The notes: generated from the sequence alone by a model not told the origin. Shown: positions 8,841 to 19,460, counted from the stretch's first letter. The stretch is DNA of 64,000 nucleotides from Phytophthora sp. 'mugwort' (GCA_033558025.1 JAUCEF010000016.1:1-64000), one strand, 5' to 3'. Made by a program: numbers and translations.

Positions 8841-8990
8841 ATGAGCAGACCCACCTCTATCCTTCTGCTCTTCTCCGTGGCACTCTTTATTGCGTTTGTT
8901 GCATTGAACACATACATCATCCTAAGCCTGCATGATAAGGCCTCCAACAAAATGATAACGGGTATTAAGGAATACGTGTGTCTTTCATAA
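8841..8990 (+). CDS. Putative 49-residue membrane protein
   Basis: ATG at 8841, stop at 8988-8990. Residues 7-30 are one strongly hydrophobic segment (ILLLFSVALFIAFVALNTY), followed by a short polar tail. It lies in AT-rich DNA just after the Fanzor relic, so it may be another piece of foreign DNA. Nothing else supports expression, and a chance ORF is possible. Confidence 0.3.
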   Translation: MSRPTSILLLFSVALFIAFVALNTYIILSLHDKASNKMITGIKEYVCLS

Positions 8991-9182
8991 TATAAAAAGA
9001 GAGACCTAAAATTATAAATCATTTTTTAAACATTTTTATTAATTCGATTAATTTTTCTTATTTTATTAAAAAATCTTTTTATATTTTTTCGTAATTTAAT
9101 TAATTCAATTCTCCTAATAATTTTAGATACTATTAGAATTCAACTAAAACAATATAAAGAAATAAGCAGGCACACCTAAAAG
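8991..9182. other. Very AT-rich spacer
   Basis: Runs of A and T with no coding signal on either strand. Confidence 0.6.
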
Positions 9183-9770
9183 CAACTCATAATGAAGTCC
9201 ACCGCCAATGCCCGCATTAATGCTTCACAAAACTCTTGCGGTAGAGAGGATCAACTTATGCTGCTTTTTCAGATGAATCACGTTGTCTTCGAGGTCCTCT
9301 GTGATCGAGTGCATGCCGAACGACAAGTTTCCACTATCGAGTAGTACGGATCGATCAATCAAATGTGCTGTTCATCACACCGGATAGCAGCAAAACTAAA
9401 TTATCAAAGTCCCAACACTTACCCCGATTACACTTAACCACGCACGTGAGCCCAAGTTTATCGAAGCGACAGTCACGCCCTACGCAAAAACAAAGTAAGT
9501 GAAGAATTATTATATTTACTTGCACCGCCGGCGTTTTGTTATTACCTTCTTCGCGTAGACATCCTTGAGTTGTTTCCAGACATCTCTCACCCGTTTCACG
9601 ACACTCCTTGACACTTCGGTGACATCCTCCTCGCTAGCAACAGTCTTTGTCTGGGTCACGCGCGTGGCCTCTTCAACCGTTCGACGGGTGAACGGCTCGA
9701 ACCCATCCTCCACTTGACACCGTACACGATGTGGGCTTCCGTGCACAATGTCGAATGTGGCAGCGCTGTT
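9183..9770 (-). pseudogene. 3' part of a split gene interrupted by the pogo element
   Basis: On the minus strand the frame enters at 9770 and reads DIVHGSPHRVRCQVEDGF, then a basic helical region with KRVRDVWKQLKDVYAKK to about 9540. A likely intron runs from a GTAATA donor near 9545 to a TTTTTGCGTAG acceptor near 9484. The next exon reads GRDCRFDKLGLTCVVKCNRG, followed by a GTAAGT donor. Further downstream (about 9350-9220) SFGMHSITEDLEDNVIHLKK appears. The spaced cysteines could be part of a pre-SET or AWS-like region, but that is a guess. The 5' part of the same gene is at 11396-11805 beyond the transposon; the two join in frame when the transposon and one TA are removed. Confidence 0.5.
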
Positions 9771-9890
9771 AACTAACGAAAATTCCCGAATAATACCCCG
9801 GATAATTGTACGCCCACCTGCTCACAAAGGGTTACACGAATTAGCGCCTAAAAGATAGTAATTATAATCGTATTTAATGAGTAAGAAATG

Positions 9891-9965
9891 TGGTCGCGGC
9901 GGGGATCGAACCAACGTCCATCCACATAAAACGCGGTGCCAGTACCATATGATCTACGTGTCCAA
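9891..9965 (-). other. tRNA-like sequence with A and B boxes (SINE or tRNA relic)
   Basis: Minus-strand reading contains TAGATCATATGG (A-box-like) and GGTTCGATCCC (a good B box), ending GCCGCGACCA. No matching 5' acceptor strand is seen, and the T stem has mismatches, so this is not a functional tRNA by eye. A tRNA-derived SINE head inserted in the pogo element is the likeliest reading. Confidence 0.45.
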
Positions 9966-10111
9966 GCACACTTGGTTACCTTTAAAATTACATGAAAAGA
10001 AAAACCTTTTTGTAGTTACTCGTGAGCACAAAGGGTTGCGCTGTATTACTTGTGATCACAAAGGGTAACACAGTAGTACAGTCTACTTGCCGTGATTACT
10101 CGTCAAAAAAA

Positions 10112-11174
10112 TCATAGCAATGTCATCAAGGGCATCATGAAGCTCGTCGAGGTTAAAGTCACCCTCGTCTTGCTCGGCTTCCTTCGAGGCCTCCCACTTC
10201 TCACGAAACCGATCTCCGTACACGCGTGCCGCGCAACATGCCAGTCCATACAGTGGTCAGCGAAGCCTGCTGCAGCAACTGAATTGGCCACTGTTTCACA
10301 GTCAGTGTCGCACCACGCCTTCTTGACCCATCCACAGACAACTCCTACAGACGGCATGCGAGGGTTGCCGAACCGCGTGTACTTGACCTTATCGTTCTCC
10401 TTCCACGCATTGATCTCCATGTACAGCAGGTCCTTGAACGTCTTGTAGATACCGATGTCGCCTGCTTGCAGGTACGGCGTCAGACCCCAGGAATAACACA
10501 CATGCTCACATTCCGAGCAGCACACTTAGCCTTCACCTCTCTGGAGATGTGCGCGCGCATGGAGTCCCAAACGAGGTGCTTCCCTTCACCTGTGTCGACC
10601 AGCTGGAATGCGAGATCAATCCAGCGTTTTAAGAGCTTGTCGACCTTCCCGCGTGGCTGGTGAGCCACATAAACACCGCCAATCTTGTCAAACGGAAGCA
10701 AAGCTTTGCCTTTCCATGTCAGAAGTGGTGGAAGCGTTTTGCCCGCTGCTGTCACTGCGAGTACCGCCGTAATCTGCATGGACGAAACCCCCGTAGAGCG
10801 GACCACAACGTGGCGACTGCCGATGATGTCCACGATTTGATTACGCGCGTCTTCGAAAATAAACGGTGTTTTATCCATCAATATGTAACCTTCTCCTTTT
10901 TGAGCCGCTTTTGTACAACCTCATCGTAGAGCGCTTCCTCCATTGCGCCGGAAAGAGGACGTCGCACACCTCCTGCACGGCGTCTGCTGGCCGGATCAGC
11001 AGCTAGCAGCTGTTCACGGTCACGCCACTAACGGCGGACGCTGCTACCGTCTATCTTCCATCCCCTCGCACTGAAGTGCTTGACGGCTCGCGTTGGGACG
11101 CTATCGCCGTCTTCCTTGATCCACCGAAGGACCTCTTGCTTTCGCCAGATGCTGCTCGGGATTCTTGTAGGCAT
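10112..11174 (-). pseudogene. pogo/Tigger-type DDD transposase, internally deleted
   Basis: ATG at 11172-11174 opens MPTRIPSSIWRKQEVLRWIK, a pogo-type helix-turn-helix DNA-binding domain, with an in-frame TAG at its end. The frame then gives a basic segment (VVQKRLKKEKVTY) and jumps directly to MDKTPFIFEDARNQIV (10881 onward), so roughly 100 residues before the first catalytic Asp appear to be missing. The DDE_1 core follows: D1 in MDKTP, D2 in VWDSMRAHIS, a frameshift near 10490, then D3 in LTPYLQAGDIGIYKTFKD. Family members cut and paste by recognising the terminal repeats. The deletion, stop and shift make this copy non-autonomous. Confidence 0.78.
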
Positions 11175-11395
11175 TTCGCCGAATGAGGAAGCGCTGGGGG
11201 ATGGAAATCAATGCAGACTGCATGAATCGTTGGGTGTGACAGGTTTGACAAGTGAGGCAGCCTCTGGTGAGATGGTTGATGGTTGCGGTGACTATTGCAG
11301 GCGAGGTTACGTAAGGTTACTCTAGAGTTACGGTGAAGTTTACTCTGAGAGGGTACTATTCGGGTAGAGGGTATTACTCGGGAATTTCCATTAGT

Positions 11396-11805
11396 AGGAG
11401 CTGCCTCTGGCATCGGTAAGAGATGTTCTTTGCTATCTTCCAGCGCCTTATTTGTCCTAGACAATATCGGCTGCGAATGATTGAACGTATCGGTCGCTAG
11501 ACTTAAAGCAAACGTTGAGTGAGCGAGAAAACGATCGTGCGCCTCGTTCAGCTGACGATCATGACGGTCTTTTCTTCCTTCAGCTGTCGCTCATGACGGT
11601 CTCTCTCTTCCTTCAGCGCCTCCTTCAGCTGACGCTCATGACGATCCCTCTCTTCCTTCAGCGCCTCCTTCAACTGTCGCTCATGTCGCTCTCTCTCCTC
11701 CTTCAGCTGTTGCTCCTGTCGCTCCTCGCGCTCTCGTGCCTCCTTAAGAAGCACACGAGCCACAGCTAGCTCCTCGCGCAGTTTCACTGCTTCAATCGCG
11801 TCCAT
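11396..11805 (-). CDS. 5' part of a coiled-coil gene, cut by the pogo element
   Basis: ATG at 11803-11805. The first 85 codons are almost pure coiled coil built from a 15-residue unit, ERDRHERQLKEALKE, repeated two to three times (a 45-bp tandem repeat at about 11575-11700). After a single-base shift in the last repeat (about 11565), the frame continues DRHDRQLNEAHDRFLAHS, NHSQPILSRTNKALEDSKEH and LLPMPEAAP up to 11396. There the TA target site of the pogo element begins. The continuation is at 9770. The function is unknown. Confidence 0.5.
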
Positions 11806-12108
11806 TGCTTTTCACGAGCTGAATTTGTATTTTGGCGCAAAAAAACACAAATTTCCCGTCCGCATCGTCTCCCTCACGAAGGAGTACGCCTCATCCAGGG
11901 AGGCGCCGTTGAAGCGAACATCGAAAGCAGGCGTGCCATTAACAATATATATTAGTGATTATCACGGTTGGGAAGTATAACCGAGTAAGTAAGTTTGAGT
12001 ATCCAATCAAATCAACCCTTCATGTTTTAACCGTGAGTGCCCGCATTCTGCGACACAGCAGACAACCTGTTTCCCAGTTCACCCCTCGTTTATCGAATCG
12101 CAGCAGTC

Positions 12109-13385
12109 ATGACACGCAGTGAGCGCGTTATCGCACTAGAGCGGCTTGAGACTGCAATGGTGGTCAACGAGCTAGAGGGCGGAATAGGAGGCGACGAGGA
12201 AGCCATGTTGTACGAGGCAATAAGCAGCAACCGCTACCTGGAGCGCGGGTCGGTAGAGAAGACGGGCAAGTGGGATTCAGAGCGAGTTAAAGGATGGATC
12301 CATTGCGAGCACAGCGCGACCTACGAATTCTGAGACGGTTGCGTTCTTGCTCGAGGCGAATCCGTGAGCACCCTGTCTTCATGTGTTTTCCAGGCAAACA
12401 AGAGCAAGCCCCGCCCCAGCTCCAGCTCGAGGTTGTCCTGTATTCACTCCAGCCACTGACTGTCCATCAAGTTGCGCAGCATTTTGGCGTCGCTGAAGGT
12501 AATCGTGGTGAGCTGTTTCTTGCTGCATCATACAAATTAACTAACGTTATTATTGTTTAGGCTCTGTGTATAAATATAGTGCAAGCGATTTTGAGTCTCA
12601 AAGATGATTTTCTTGCATGGCCTTCGACAGCCAAGAAGGCCAACGTGCAGGCGTACTTTGAGTGCGTTTCAGGGTTCCCATCATGCGTTGATTGTGTCGA
12701 TGGGACCACGTTTAAGCTGCTGTATGCTCCAGGAACGAACGCAAAATGCTACTATCCTCGCAAGTCTGACTATTGCGTAGGGGCACAAGTATTTTGTAAC
12801 CACCGCCGCCGAATTATTTTCTATCAGGTAACATAAAACATGGTTCGAGTTTGTGAGCTAATAAGAAGTGCTAACAATTGCAGTAGGTTGGTGTGCCAGG
12901 TTCGCTGCATGATGCTGATCAATGAGCTTGACCCGTATTGCTGCAGAGCCCGCCATTTTTTCAAGCCCGGGGAATACGTGCTTGGTGATAGCGCGTACAC
13001 CTGCAGCTTCCCGTTTATTGTGACGCCCTACAAAATGCCATCAAGCTCTATTCCCAGGAACCGCATGTTTAACTGGGTACTTGCGAAGCAGCGTATTATT
13101 GTTGAGCATGCAATTGGCATGATGAAGGCAAGATTCCCCATTTTAAGCTGCCTTAGGAACAGAATTACTTGCGACGGTGACTTGCAACTCGTATGTAAGA
13201 AGGTCGTGTGCTGTTTTGTCTTGCAAAACGTGTGAATATCGTTGTCGGACGATGCATTTGATATTGAACCTCCTACTTCTACATTGGACGAGGAAAAAGA
13301 CGATCAAGGTTGGACTGAGGATAGCAGCGAAGACTTGCGCGTGTGTGTCAAGGAGGTGGTGCTTCAGCGAAACGGTTTCACATAA
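12109..13385 (+). pseudogene. PIF/Harbinger transposase (DDE_Tnp_4 type), decayed
   Basis: ATG at 12109 (MTRSERVIALERLETAMV). The N-terminal helical domain reads PPQLQLEVVLYSL and VHQVAQHFGVAEG in a second frame. Intron 1 has a GTAATC donor at about 12499, a CTAAC branch site and a TTTAG acceptor at about 12560. The exon reads FPSCVDCVDGTTFKLL (first catalytic Asp) and YYPRKSDYCVGAQVFCNHR. Intron 2 (GTAACA to GCTAACAATTGCAG, about 12828-12883) precedes VGVPGSLHDAD, then a shift to GEYVLGDSAY (second Asp) and KQRIIVEHAIGMMKARFP (Glu). An acidic tail continues in a third frame to 13385. Several indels show it is inactive. Confidence 0.8.
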
Positions 13386-13403
13386 CATGCAACTGCAAAT
13401 ACA

Positions 13404-14443
13404 GTTATTTATTTTGCGAAATATTTTTTATGTTGTCTGTGTTAGCGACTCTAAGAACGTTGGCGAGTTTAAGTTCCAGTTGTTTGTGTTGAAGAGCAAT
13501 TTGCTGAGTTAGTAGCTCGAACTGCTGATCCATCTTCTTCTCCTTAAGATTAAGCTCTTCCTTGTACAGAGCAAAATGCTCTTGCTTAGCGCCAATTCCC
13601 TCCCCAGAAGCTCAATATCCGTCTTGTGTCTTTTGGCCGATTCCCTTCCGCGATTTTCGCGAAGGCGGTCTAGCATTCTTGCAAAAAAAAAAAACGGGCG
13701 GAGGACTCCGCATGACGTCCGACTTCGTACTGTTCCCCAAAGAGGACGGGTTTCTTCCGGCAGTTTTGCCAGCATCAGACCCCTCCACGGCCGCGTGGTT
13801 TGACCCATCTGGATCGCTCAAACCGATCTCGGAAGATGACCGTTTGGTGCCGACTTGAAGGCTGAGCTCCGTGCGACCTGGCTACATTATCACAGGAGGC
13901 ACAATATTGTGCTGAGCACCAAATATCTCGTCCATTTGGTAGAAGAACTTGCATTTTTTGGCCAATAACTTTATCATCGGGAAAGTAAGAAGTCCATAAC
14001 GTTAGCATTCTAGCCAATTTAAACAGCACCCATTACAGCGTTGACAATACAAGATAACTTTAATACTTGATGGATCACTTTCCTTCACTCCAAACCCAGA
14101 CCGGCTCAGCTTCGCCTTGAACTCCTTGTAAGGGCCTTCCAGTTCAATGCACTTGGTCTTCACCTGCGTAGACGTTTTTGTCTTGAGAGAGGCGCTAGCA
14201 TTGGAGTAGAACTTAGTTTTAAACAACCAGTCGTGTAGTTCTTGAACTCACACCAATGTAATCTATCAGAGCGTATTCCTCCGCCTCTGACCAGGGTTTG
14301 TTCCCCATGTCGGCAAAGGACCTATGGTACTTCACATGCTTGTGAGGCGGCAACACAGTCACTAGTTGCGGACACATATTTTTTCCAATAAAATCAAACC
14401 AACTACTTCTGTGAATAGCCAATACTATTTTTTGATTGGACAA
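13404..14443 (-). pseudogene. SANT/Myb-like partner protein of the Harbinger element
   Basis: Minus strand. NKPWSEAEEYALIDYIG is the start of a Myb/SANT-like DNA-binding domain. After a splice or shift near 14225 it reads LKTKTSTQVKTKCIELEG and YKEFKAKLSRSGFGVKE. A probable intron lies at about 14005-14045. Then WTSYFPDDKVIGQKMQVLLP, and at the end a coiled coil (KEEKKMDQQFELLTQQIALQ) to the stop at 13404. In PIF/Harbinger the partner protein helps bring the transposase to the element ends in the nucleus. The exact start is uncertain; the open frame reaches 14443 without an ATG at its edge. Confidence 0.65.
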
Positions 14444-14480
14444 TGAAACATTTTACTTACTTACTTTCCAACCGTGATAA

Positions 14481-15049
14481 CCGCTATTATTCCAATATTA
14501 CACGTTCCTTAAGTATTTGTGGTGTTTTAATTTTAATTTAGAAATTATAACTTAACATTTCTAAACTATTTTCATAATTATCTAAACAAATGTTAACTTG
14601 TCTAATAATGTTTGTAATTCAGTAATATTACCATTATTAGCATATATCAACCCGAGATTCGAAATCCTAACCTTTCGATATTTACTAGAAGGACTTGGTC
14701 CTTCCTGTGTTTTATAAGCTGTTTCTCGACAATATGTGTTCAAAACTGATCTGCTTCGTCTAATCTCATGTCGCTAAAGTACGTATCAGCGCTCGTGTGC
14801 CCGCATAACTACGTACGCGCAATAAAACACAAAGATATCGAAGTCTAAAGAAAATTATGGATGTAAAGGTGTAAATGAAGACAGTGATGCTGGAATATTC
14901 CTGCTAAAAACAAAACCTAACTATAGGAAGGCTACCCTTATACACAAATCCACAAAACTTACTGCGACTTGGCCATCCATTCTGCGTCCCGGACAGACGT
15001 GAAGAATGGCTTGGTGTTCCGGAGGCATCGAATCGAGGACGGCATCTCG
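14481..15049. other. AT-rich intergenic DNA, no gene recognised
   Basis: No ORF with protein-like composition. One weak B-box-like stretch near 14650 on the minus strand lacks a partner A box. Confidence 0.5.
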
Positions 15050-15480
15050 TCAATGGTAGACTGCCCGCGGTCTTCCGTACGTGCGTCGACGTCGAGTAGA
15101 CCTTGGGCTTGGTGAATGATTCGTGCACGCTGAAGGGTCGCGTTTCCGGCGAGGAGAGAGGTTTACCGTTCCGTACAAATAGTAGTCGTCAGCCTGCGCG
15201 TTGCCGAAGATAGAGAAGACGACGGACGGAACTCGTCTCCGCTGATTTGGAACATCCAATTTTCCGGTGCCAAGTCCGCGAGCGTAACCGGGACCATAGG
15301 GAGGACCAGCGTGACGCTCCTGGGCGCAGGGTAGTCCACGTGGCCAACGTCGAGCTCCACCTTCTCCGGCATGCACGCTCCAATCTCGAAGCACCAGGTG
15401 TAAGCTTTCACCAACGACTTCAGCCCGTAACTACTTCCTGAAGCGAATCTTGGTGGGGCCATGTGGTGAAGCGGATCCAC
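15050..15480 (-). pseudogene. Unrecognised protein fragment with one frameshift
   Basis: From 15480 the minus strand reads a well-formed sequence (YTWCFEIGACMPEKVELDVG, TLADLAPENWMFQISGDE). At about 15235 the sense passes to the next frame (VFSIFGNAQADDYYLYGTVN) and on to 15050. The mixed hydrophobic and acidic composition suggests a real former gene. No domain was recognised, and it has no evident link with its neighbours. Confidence 0.35.
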
Positions 15481-15571
15481 TGAAATTCAGTAGGATCCCA
15501 ACTCACACGCACTGCGCCCAGACACCGACTAACGGAGGGGTAATCCGACGACCGTGTTATTACTGAGTGGT

Positions 15572-16066
15572 TCACCTTGTGTACCCGTCGGCGGGTTGGT
15601 ACTGCTCTCTCGTTGACACGAGATGCGCACTTGGTGGGTCTTGGACGTCCTTGTGGGGGCTTGGGAGGGGTGAATCTGCGCGGATATTCTTGCGTACGAG
15701 ATCCGGCGTCAGTTTGATCTTGAGCTCTTGCGTAGACCTTGTGGATCCGTAACAGAAATACGGAATCCGGGGTTGTTCCTTCTTGAGGGCGTCCTTGCTC
15801 CTTATCGGAGTTGTCCTTGTTCCTTTACGATGCTTGCCGCCTCCAATAGCGGGGTCTTGAGGGGAGGGTGGGGGGAAGTAAAAGGGCGAGCGCGACCTGG
15901 CAAAGCTATCCAGGGGCTGCCACTTGTGCAGGAAGAACGCCAAAGTTAGACTTGAGCTGTGTATGGGGCCAATAGAAATACCAGATACAATAGTCGAGTC
16001 TCTCTTCCAGTGCAAATTTGGTTCGGATTTATACCTTAGCCTATCTACCTTGGGATTCCATTTCAA
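15572..16066 (-). other. Open reading frame of uncertain status
   Basis: A 164-codon minus-strand frame rich in Ser, Pro, Arg and Lys, with no recognised motif. It may be a chance ORF. No better coding signal is seen on the plus strand of this stretch. Confidence 0.2.
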
Positions 16067-16178
16067 AACTTGTCCTACGGACTACTTATAACCCAGGATC
16101 CCATCTCTGAACCTCTCCTGGCCAACCGTCTCCACTCTACCTCAACTTAGCTCGAGAAAGTTCGCGGCTTTCGGGCCA

Positions 16179-16530
16179 GTGAATCGCTCGTGGAACCGCA
16201 TCTCGCCGCCTGTTGCGTCTGTTGATCGGAGCCAAGCGGGCTGCGGTAATGCTAATAAGGTGTGGAGACGGGAGGATAGGCCTGATACGACGCCGTCGCG
16301 TCGCGTTAAGGCTGCGGTGACGAGCACGAGTGCGTCGGTGAACAAGGTGTGGAAGAGACCGGTGAGTGGTCAGCAGAGAGTGAGGAAAAAGTGATTGCCA
16401 GCTGATTGAGTGCTGACTGCTACAGATGAAGGTGGCGGCCAACAAGAGCAAGAGTATGCAGCTGCAGGTGCTGCGGTTGGAGGACGGTGAGTACGCGAAG
16501 GCGAACGGTCTTCTAACCGGTGTACACTAA
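16179..16530 (+). other. Possible spliced gene fragment
   Basis: The frame is open upstream of 16179 without an ATG. A GT-AG intron (GTGAGT donor at 16362, CTGAC branch, TACAG acceptor ending 16425; 64 nt) joins KVWKRP to MKVAANKSKSMQLQVLRLED in frame, ending in TAA at 16528. A second GTGAGT at about 16489 could be another donor. It is short, basic and unrecognised. Confidence 0.3.
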
Positions 16531-16787
16531 ACAGATCGGATATAGTAATTAGGATCTCATCCCACGGGACGGGTCTAGGATCCGTACCATATAAGACTGT
16601 ATCGCATGGTCCGGATCCAACACCTTGACGCTGTTATGGCTGCCGCTGGCGACGTGGATCCTCCGGTTGCCGGTCAACCTCCATCTTATCCGGATCTGCA
16701 ATACCACAACCGCGCAACGGTAACACACAGTGTCACGTGATCCACAGTTCAACCCACTGTCGTCAACCCAAGTCGAGCATCTCCACC

Positions 16788-17740
16788 ATGTCATCCGCCC
16801 ACAGCGCCCCTGATACTGACGCCACGCCTCGCGCTGCCGTGTTCGCCGGGCAAGGCCTCTCTCCGGACGCTCCTCCTCCATGCGCGCATTGTGATCACGC
16901 GGCGTCAGATCCTTCGGTCCGGTGGTGCTGGATCCGCTGCGAGCCGCGGTAACGTCGATCGACACCTTCGTTGGTGTCTATGACGAGCTGCTGTCCAAGC
17001 ATCAGCAAGCCCTGCGGGATCTGGCTGCTGCGCGTCGCCACAAAGAAGAACTCCACACGTTGGCCAAGCCCAACTGGACGACTGAGCGCTCGTTCGTGGA
17101 CTTCGTCCAGCACCGCTACGACGTTATCCAGGGGCGACTTCGTCAAGTTACACTGCTCGAAGCTGAAGCGAGCCAATAAACTGGCATTCTCCGTGTGGAG
17201 GTCCAGGGCTTCGGCGATCTGCGAGATACGCTACGCCTTGCTAGAAGAGACCAGAGCGGAGGCATACACCCGTCTGTAAGACTACGCCCTCGGCCTGGAG
17301 TGTTGTCTATCTGACCATGGCAGTGCCGCGCCATACGATTTGCCCAGGGCTGCTCCTTCCCTCACCCAGGATCTGCAGGATCTGCGAGATGAAGTTACCG
17401 GGCTGAAGCGACAATCCGCCAACCTCGAGCAGCAGTGTCAAGCGGCTCGATCCGAGCGCGACAATGCGTTCAGGGATCACTTTCGCCTCCAGAAGGAACA
17501 TGCAGATCTCCAACGCATCCGTTATCAGCGGAAGCAGCATGTCACCTCTATGCAGCAAGTCGGTCAGCACGCTGTCGGAACGTGCTCGGGCGAGTCCAGC
17601 AGACACAAGCTCTCCCCGACGCCGAGCAGAAGCTGTTATCAAGCGAGACGTTGCGAGCCAGCACGACGAGTGTGCTGGGCTCGAGCGGTCCTCGGGCCGC
17701 TGTGGACGCAGCATCTCTTGTTGTTGAATCTCCTTAGCGT
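16788..17740 (+). pseudogene. Coiled-coil, gag-like retroelement fragment
   Basis: ATG at 16788. Frame pieces carry, in order, an Ala/Pro-rich start with a CAHCDHA motif, VTSIDTFVGVYDELLSKHQQ with RSFVDFVQHRYDVIQ (to about 17179), and a strong coiled coil LQDLRDEVTGLKRQSANLEQ to about 17560. Then comes a Ser/Arg-rich tail in another frame. Architecture and decay suggest the gag of an oomycete retroelement. No reverse transcriptase follows, so it is an isolated piece. The family was not identified. Confidence 0.35.
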
Positions 17741-17804
17741 CGAGCTGATTAACGAACACGGAGGGCAGAATCCCACCGGGAACTTGACGCGCGGAAGTAC
17801 GGGT

Positions 17805-18817
17805 CTATCTCGTACAGGACCTTCTTGACGCGGCAGCTGGAGCAAAGCGGCACCTTGCATAGGTTACAGACCTTGTGCGCCACCTAGACTTCCAGATCTT
17901 GGCCAAGCTCTTATCGCATGTGGCGCAGCTTTTGGCAAGTTTGGCGTGAAATGCCTTGGTGTTGTTGCTGTGCACGCGATTATCAATGCACCAGCGTAGC
18001 TTCTTTGCGTAGGCGAAGTCGGGCACGGTCCAGACTTGCTCGATACACTGGCCGCGTGGCCCATGGCCAACGGGCCCAAAATGCTTCCCATGTCGGCCTC
18101 CATACTGTAGCTCTTAATAAACAGGTCGACCGTTCCGGTGGGTCGCTCTAGGTTGATAGAGCCGATGACGATGCGCGTGTGGCGCAGACCGTCGACTGGT
18201 GGGAAGGCCGGATGGTCGATCGAGTGGTGCACCTCATAGCCAATGCCCGTATCTCGACGTCTCTTTGTGCCGGTGCCGCCTAGGAACATGACTTCTCTGG
18301 GGGCCACCAATTTACCGGAGACGCTTCTGGGCAGACGGACCGCAATCCACTTGAGAGGCAGGAACCGGAATGAATCCTTCTCGGACGCCCCCATTAGCTG
18401 CAGCAGCACGGCGCCGTTGCCGATGTTATTGTCCACGATGGCGGACTTAGGCGCCATGACCTGAGTGTTCCCTATGAAGATTCCGTAATGAGTTCACTGA
18501 GCGGGCACTGCACGAAACCAATGCCCAGCATCGTCCTTGGACGGATGTGACGTGGTGCTACGGCCGCCATCCGCCGCCACGTACGCGGTCTCAGACGCGT
18601 CGTTGCAGCGCGTATAGGTGGTAAAATGGTCCCTGTTGTGGATTTTCTTCCACAAACGCGGGGCCTGTTTGTCGTGAGCGCGCGGTTCCACATCGTGCTC
18701 GTCCAGGACGCGCAGCGCGCGGTCTAGCAGCTGCATGGCCATCCCCTGGAACTTGAGCTGGTCCTCTTCCGACAGCTTCACCGCCTGGCGTGGTGGCTGC
18801 ACGGACATCACCACCAT
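17805..18817 (-). pseudogene. FYVE/START-like protein, frameshifted
   Basis: ATG at 18815-18817. It reads VKLSEEDQLKFQGMAMQLLD and an N-terminal region typical of the large oomycete START-like/FYVE family. After shifts near 18500, TAIVDNNIG-type sequence continues (VLLQLMGASEKDSFRFLPLK, GIGYEVHHSIDHPAFPPVDG, RPTGTVDLFIKSYSMEADMG). It then passes to RWCIDNRVHSNNTKAFHAKL and CATCDKSL, the start of the FYVE-like Cys pairs, ending near 17805. Members with an intact FYVE finger bind phosphatidylinositol 3-phosphate on endosomes. At least two frameshifts; a relative of the intact gene at 42555-44438. Confidence 0.6.
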
Positions 18818-18899
18818 GATTAACTAGGTCTTCTTGGTTTGTAGAGGCAAATTTAGATTTGAACGCTGCAAGGACCGTCGAAGCATAGAGACGTGGCAT

Positions 18900-19317
18900 A
18901 GCGGCGATGGCGCACGTGCCACGTCGAACGAGGCGCGGGATGTCGCTGACCTGTCTACAACATTCTACAGGTGTTCATATAGAGGTCGACTTTTGCTTGC
19001 AAGTCAAGTCAACAAAGCTTGTGAATCTCTCTGAATTATATATGGATTGGTTATTACAAGTTTACCCATTTTAACAGTCGCGCGAATGGGTGACTCGAGG
19101 TCTGGCGGCGCATCCGTCATGGGATACCTGCATCGTCCACCAGGCATTGCAGGCTGCTTCAATTTGCAACAGACTGCTTCAATTTGCGACATCTCCAATG
19201 CAAGTTCTCGAGGTTCCCAGCCACTAACTGATAGCGGCGCAGACGGCTGAAAACTATCACTGGATCCCATGCAGAAGGGAATTAGCACTGCTTCGAGTCC
19301 AAGCAGTGCTGATTCCC
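18900..19317. other. Intergenic DNA with short direct repeats
   Basis: Contains GGTGTTCATATAGAGGTCGA at about 18970, which matches the outer end of the shared repeat described at 21738 and 23046. It also holds a GCTTCAATTTGC doublet near 19155-19185. No coding sequence was recognised. Confidence 0.45.
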
Positions 19318-19460
19318 TACTACAAACGACATAACTAAATAGCGCGGCGTAACTCGGAAAATTGATTGAGCTAGAGGACACAATATAGGTAGGTGTTCAT
19401 AAGAACTTGACGTGCAGTGTACGAAAACATACTCACATTGTGTGCCTCTGCCTGAATGTT
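19318..19460 (+). repeat. Shared inverted-repeat unit, copy 1
   Basis: Carries ACAAACGACATAACTAAATA, GCGCGGCGTAA, TCGGAAAATTGA and GGTGTTCATAAGAACTTGAC, then GCCTCTGCCTGAATGTTGGT and ACCGGTAC. The same order appears inverted at 21738-21905 and in direct orientation at 23046-23268. It flanks the Crypton on its left. Confidence 0.7.

Larger units (their letters stand above)
9773..11394 (-). mobile_element. pogo-like (Tc1/mariner superfamily) DNA transposon
   Basis: Terminal inverted repeats 9773-9798 and 11369-11394 match at 23 of 26 positions (core AAATTCCCGARTAATACCC). TA dinucleotides flank both ends (9770-9771, with one extra A at 9772, and 11395-11396), as expected for this superfamily. 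Subterminal regions hold short repeats such as CACAAAGGGT (three times, 9825-10058). The internal gene is a damaged DDD transposase on the minus strand. It sits inside another gene. Confidence 0.8.
11959..14480 (+). mobile_element. PIF/Harbinger element with both ends and two convergent genes
   Basis: Inverted ends TTATCACGGTTGG at 11959-11971 and its complement at 14468-14480; over 20 bp the ends match at 18. Inside are a DDE_Tnp_4-type transposase on the plus strand and a SANT/Myb-like partner gene on the minus strand. This two-gene organisation is typical of PIF/Harbinger. A clean 3-bp target duplication could not be confirmed. Confidence 0.8.

Noticed and set aside
14640..14690. Second tRNA-derived SINE head on the minus strand
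   Set aside because: Only a B-box-like stretch is seen; no A box or repeat partner.
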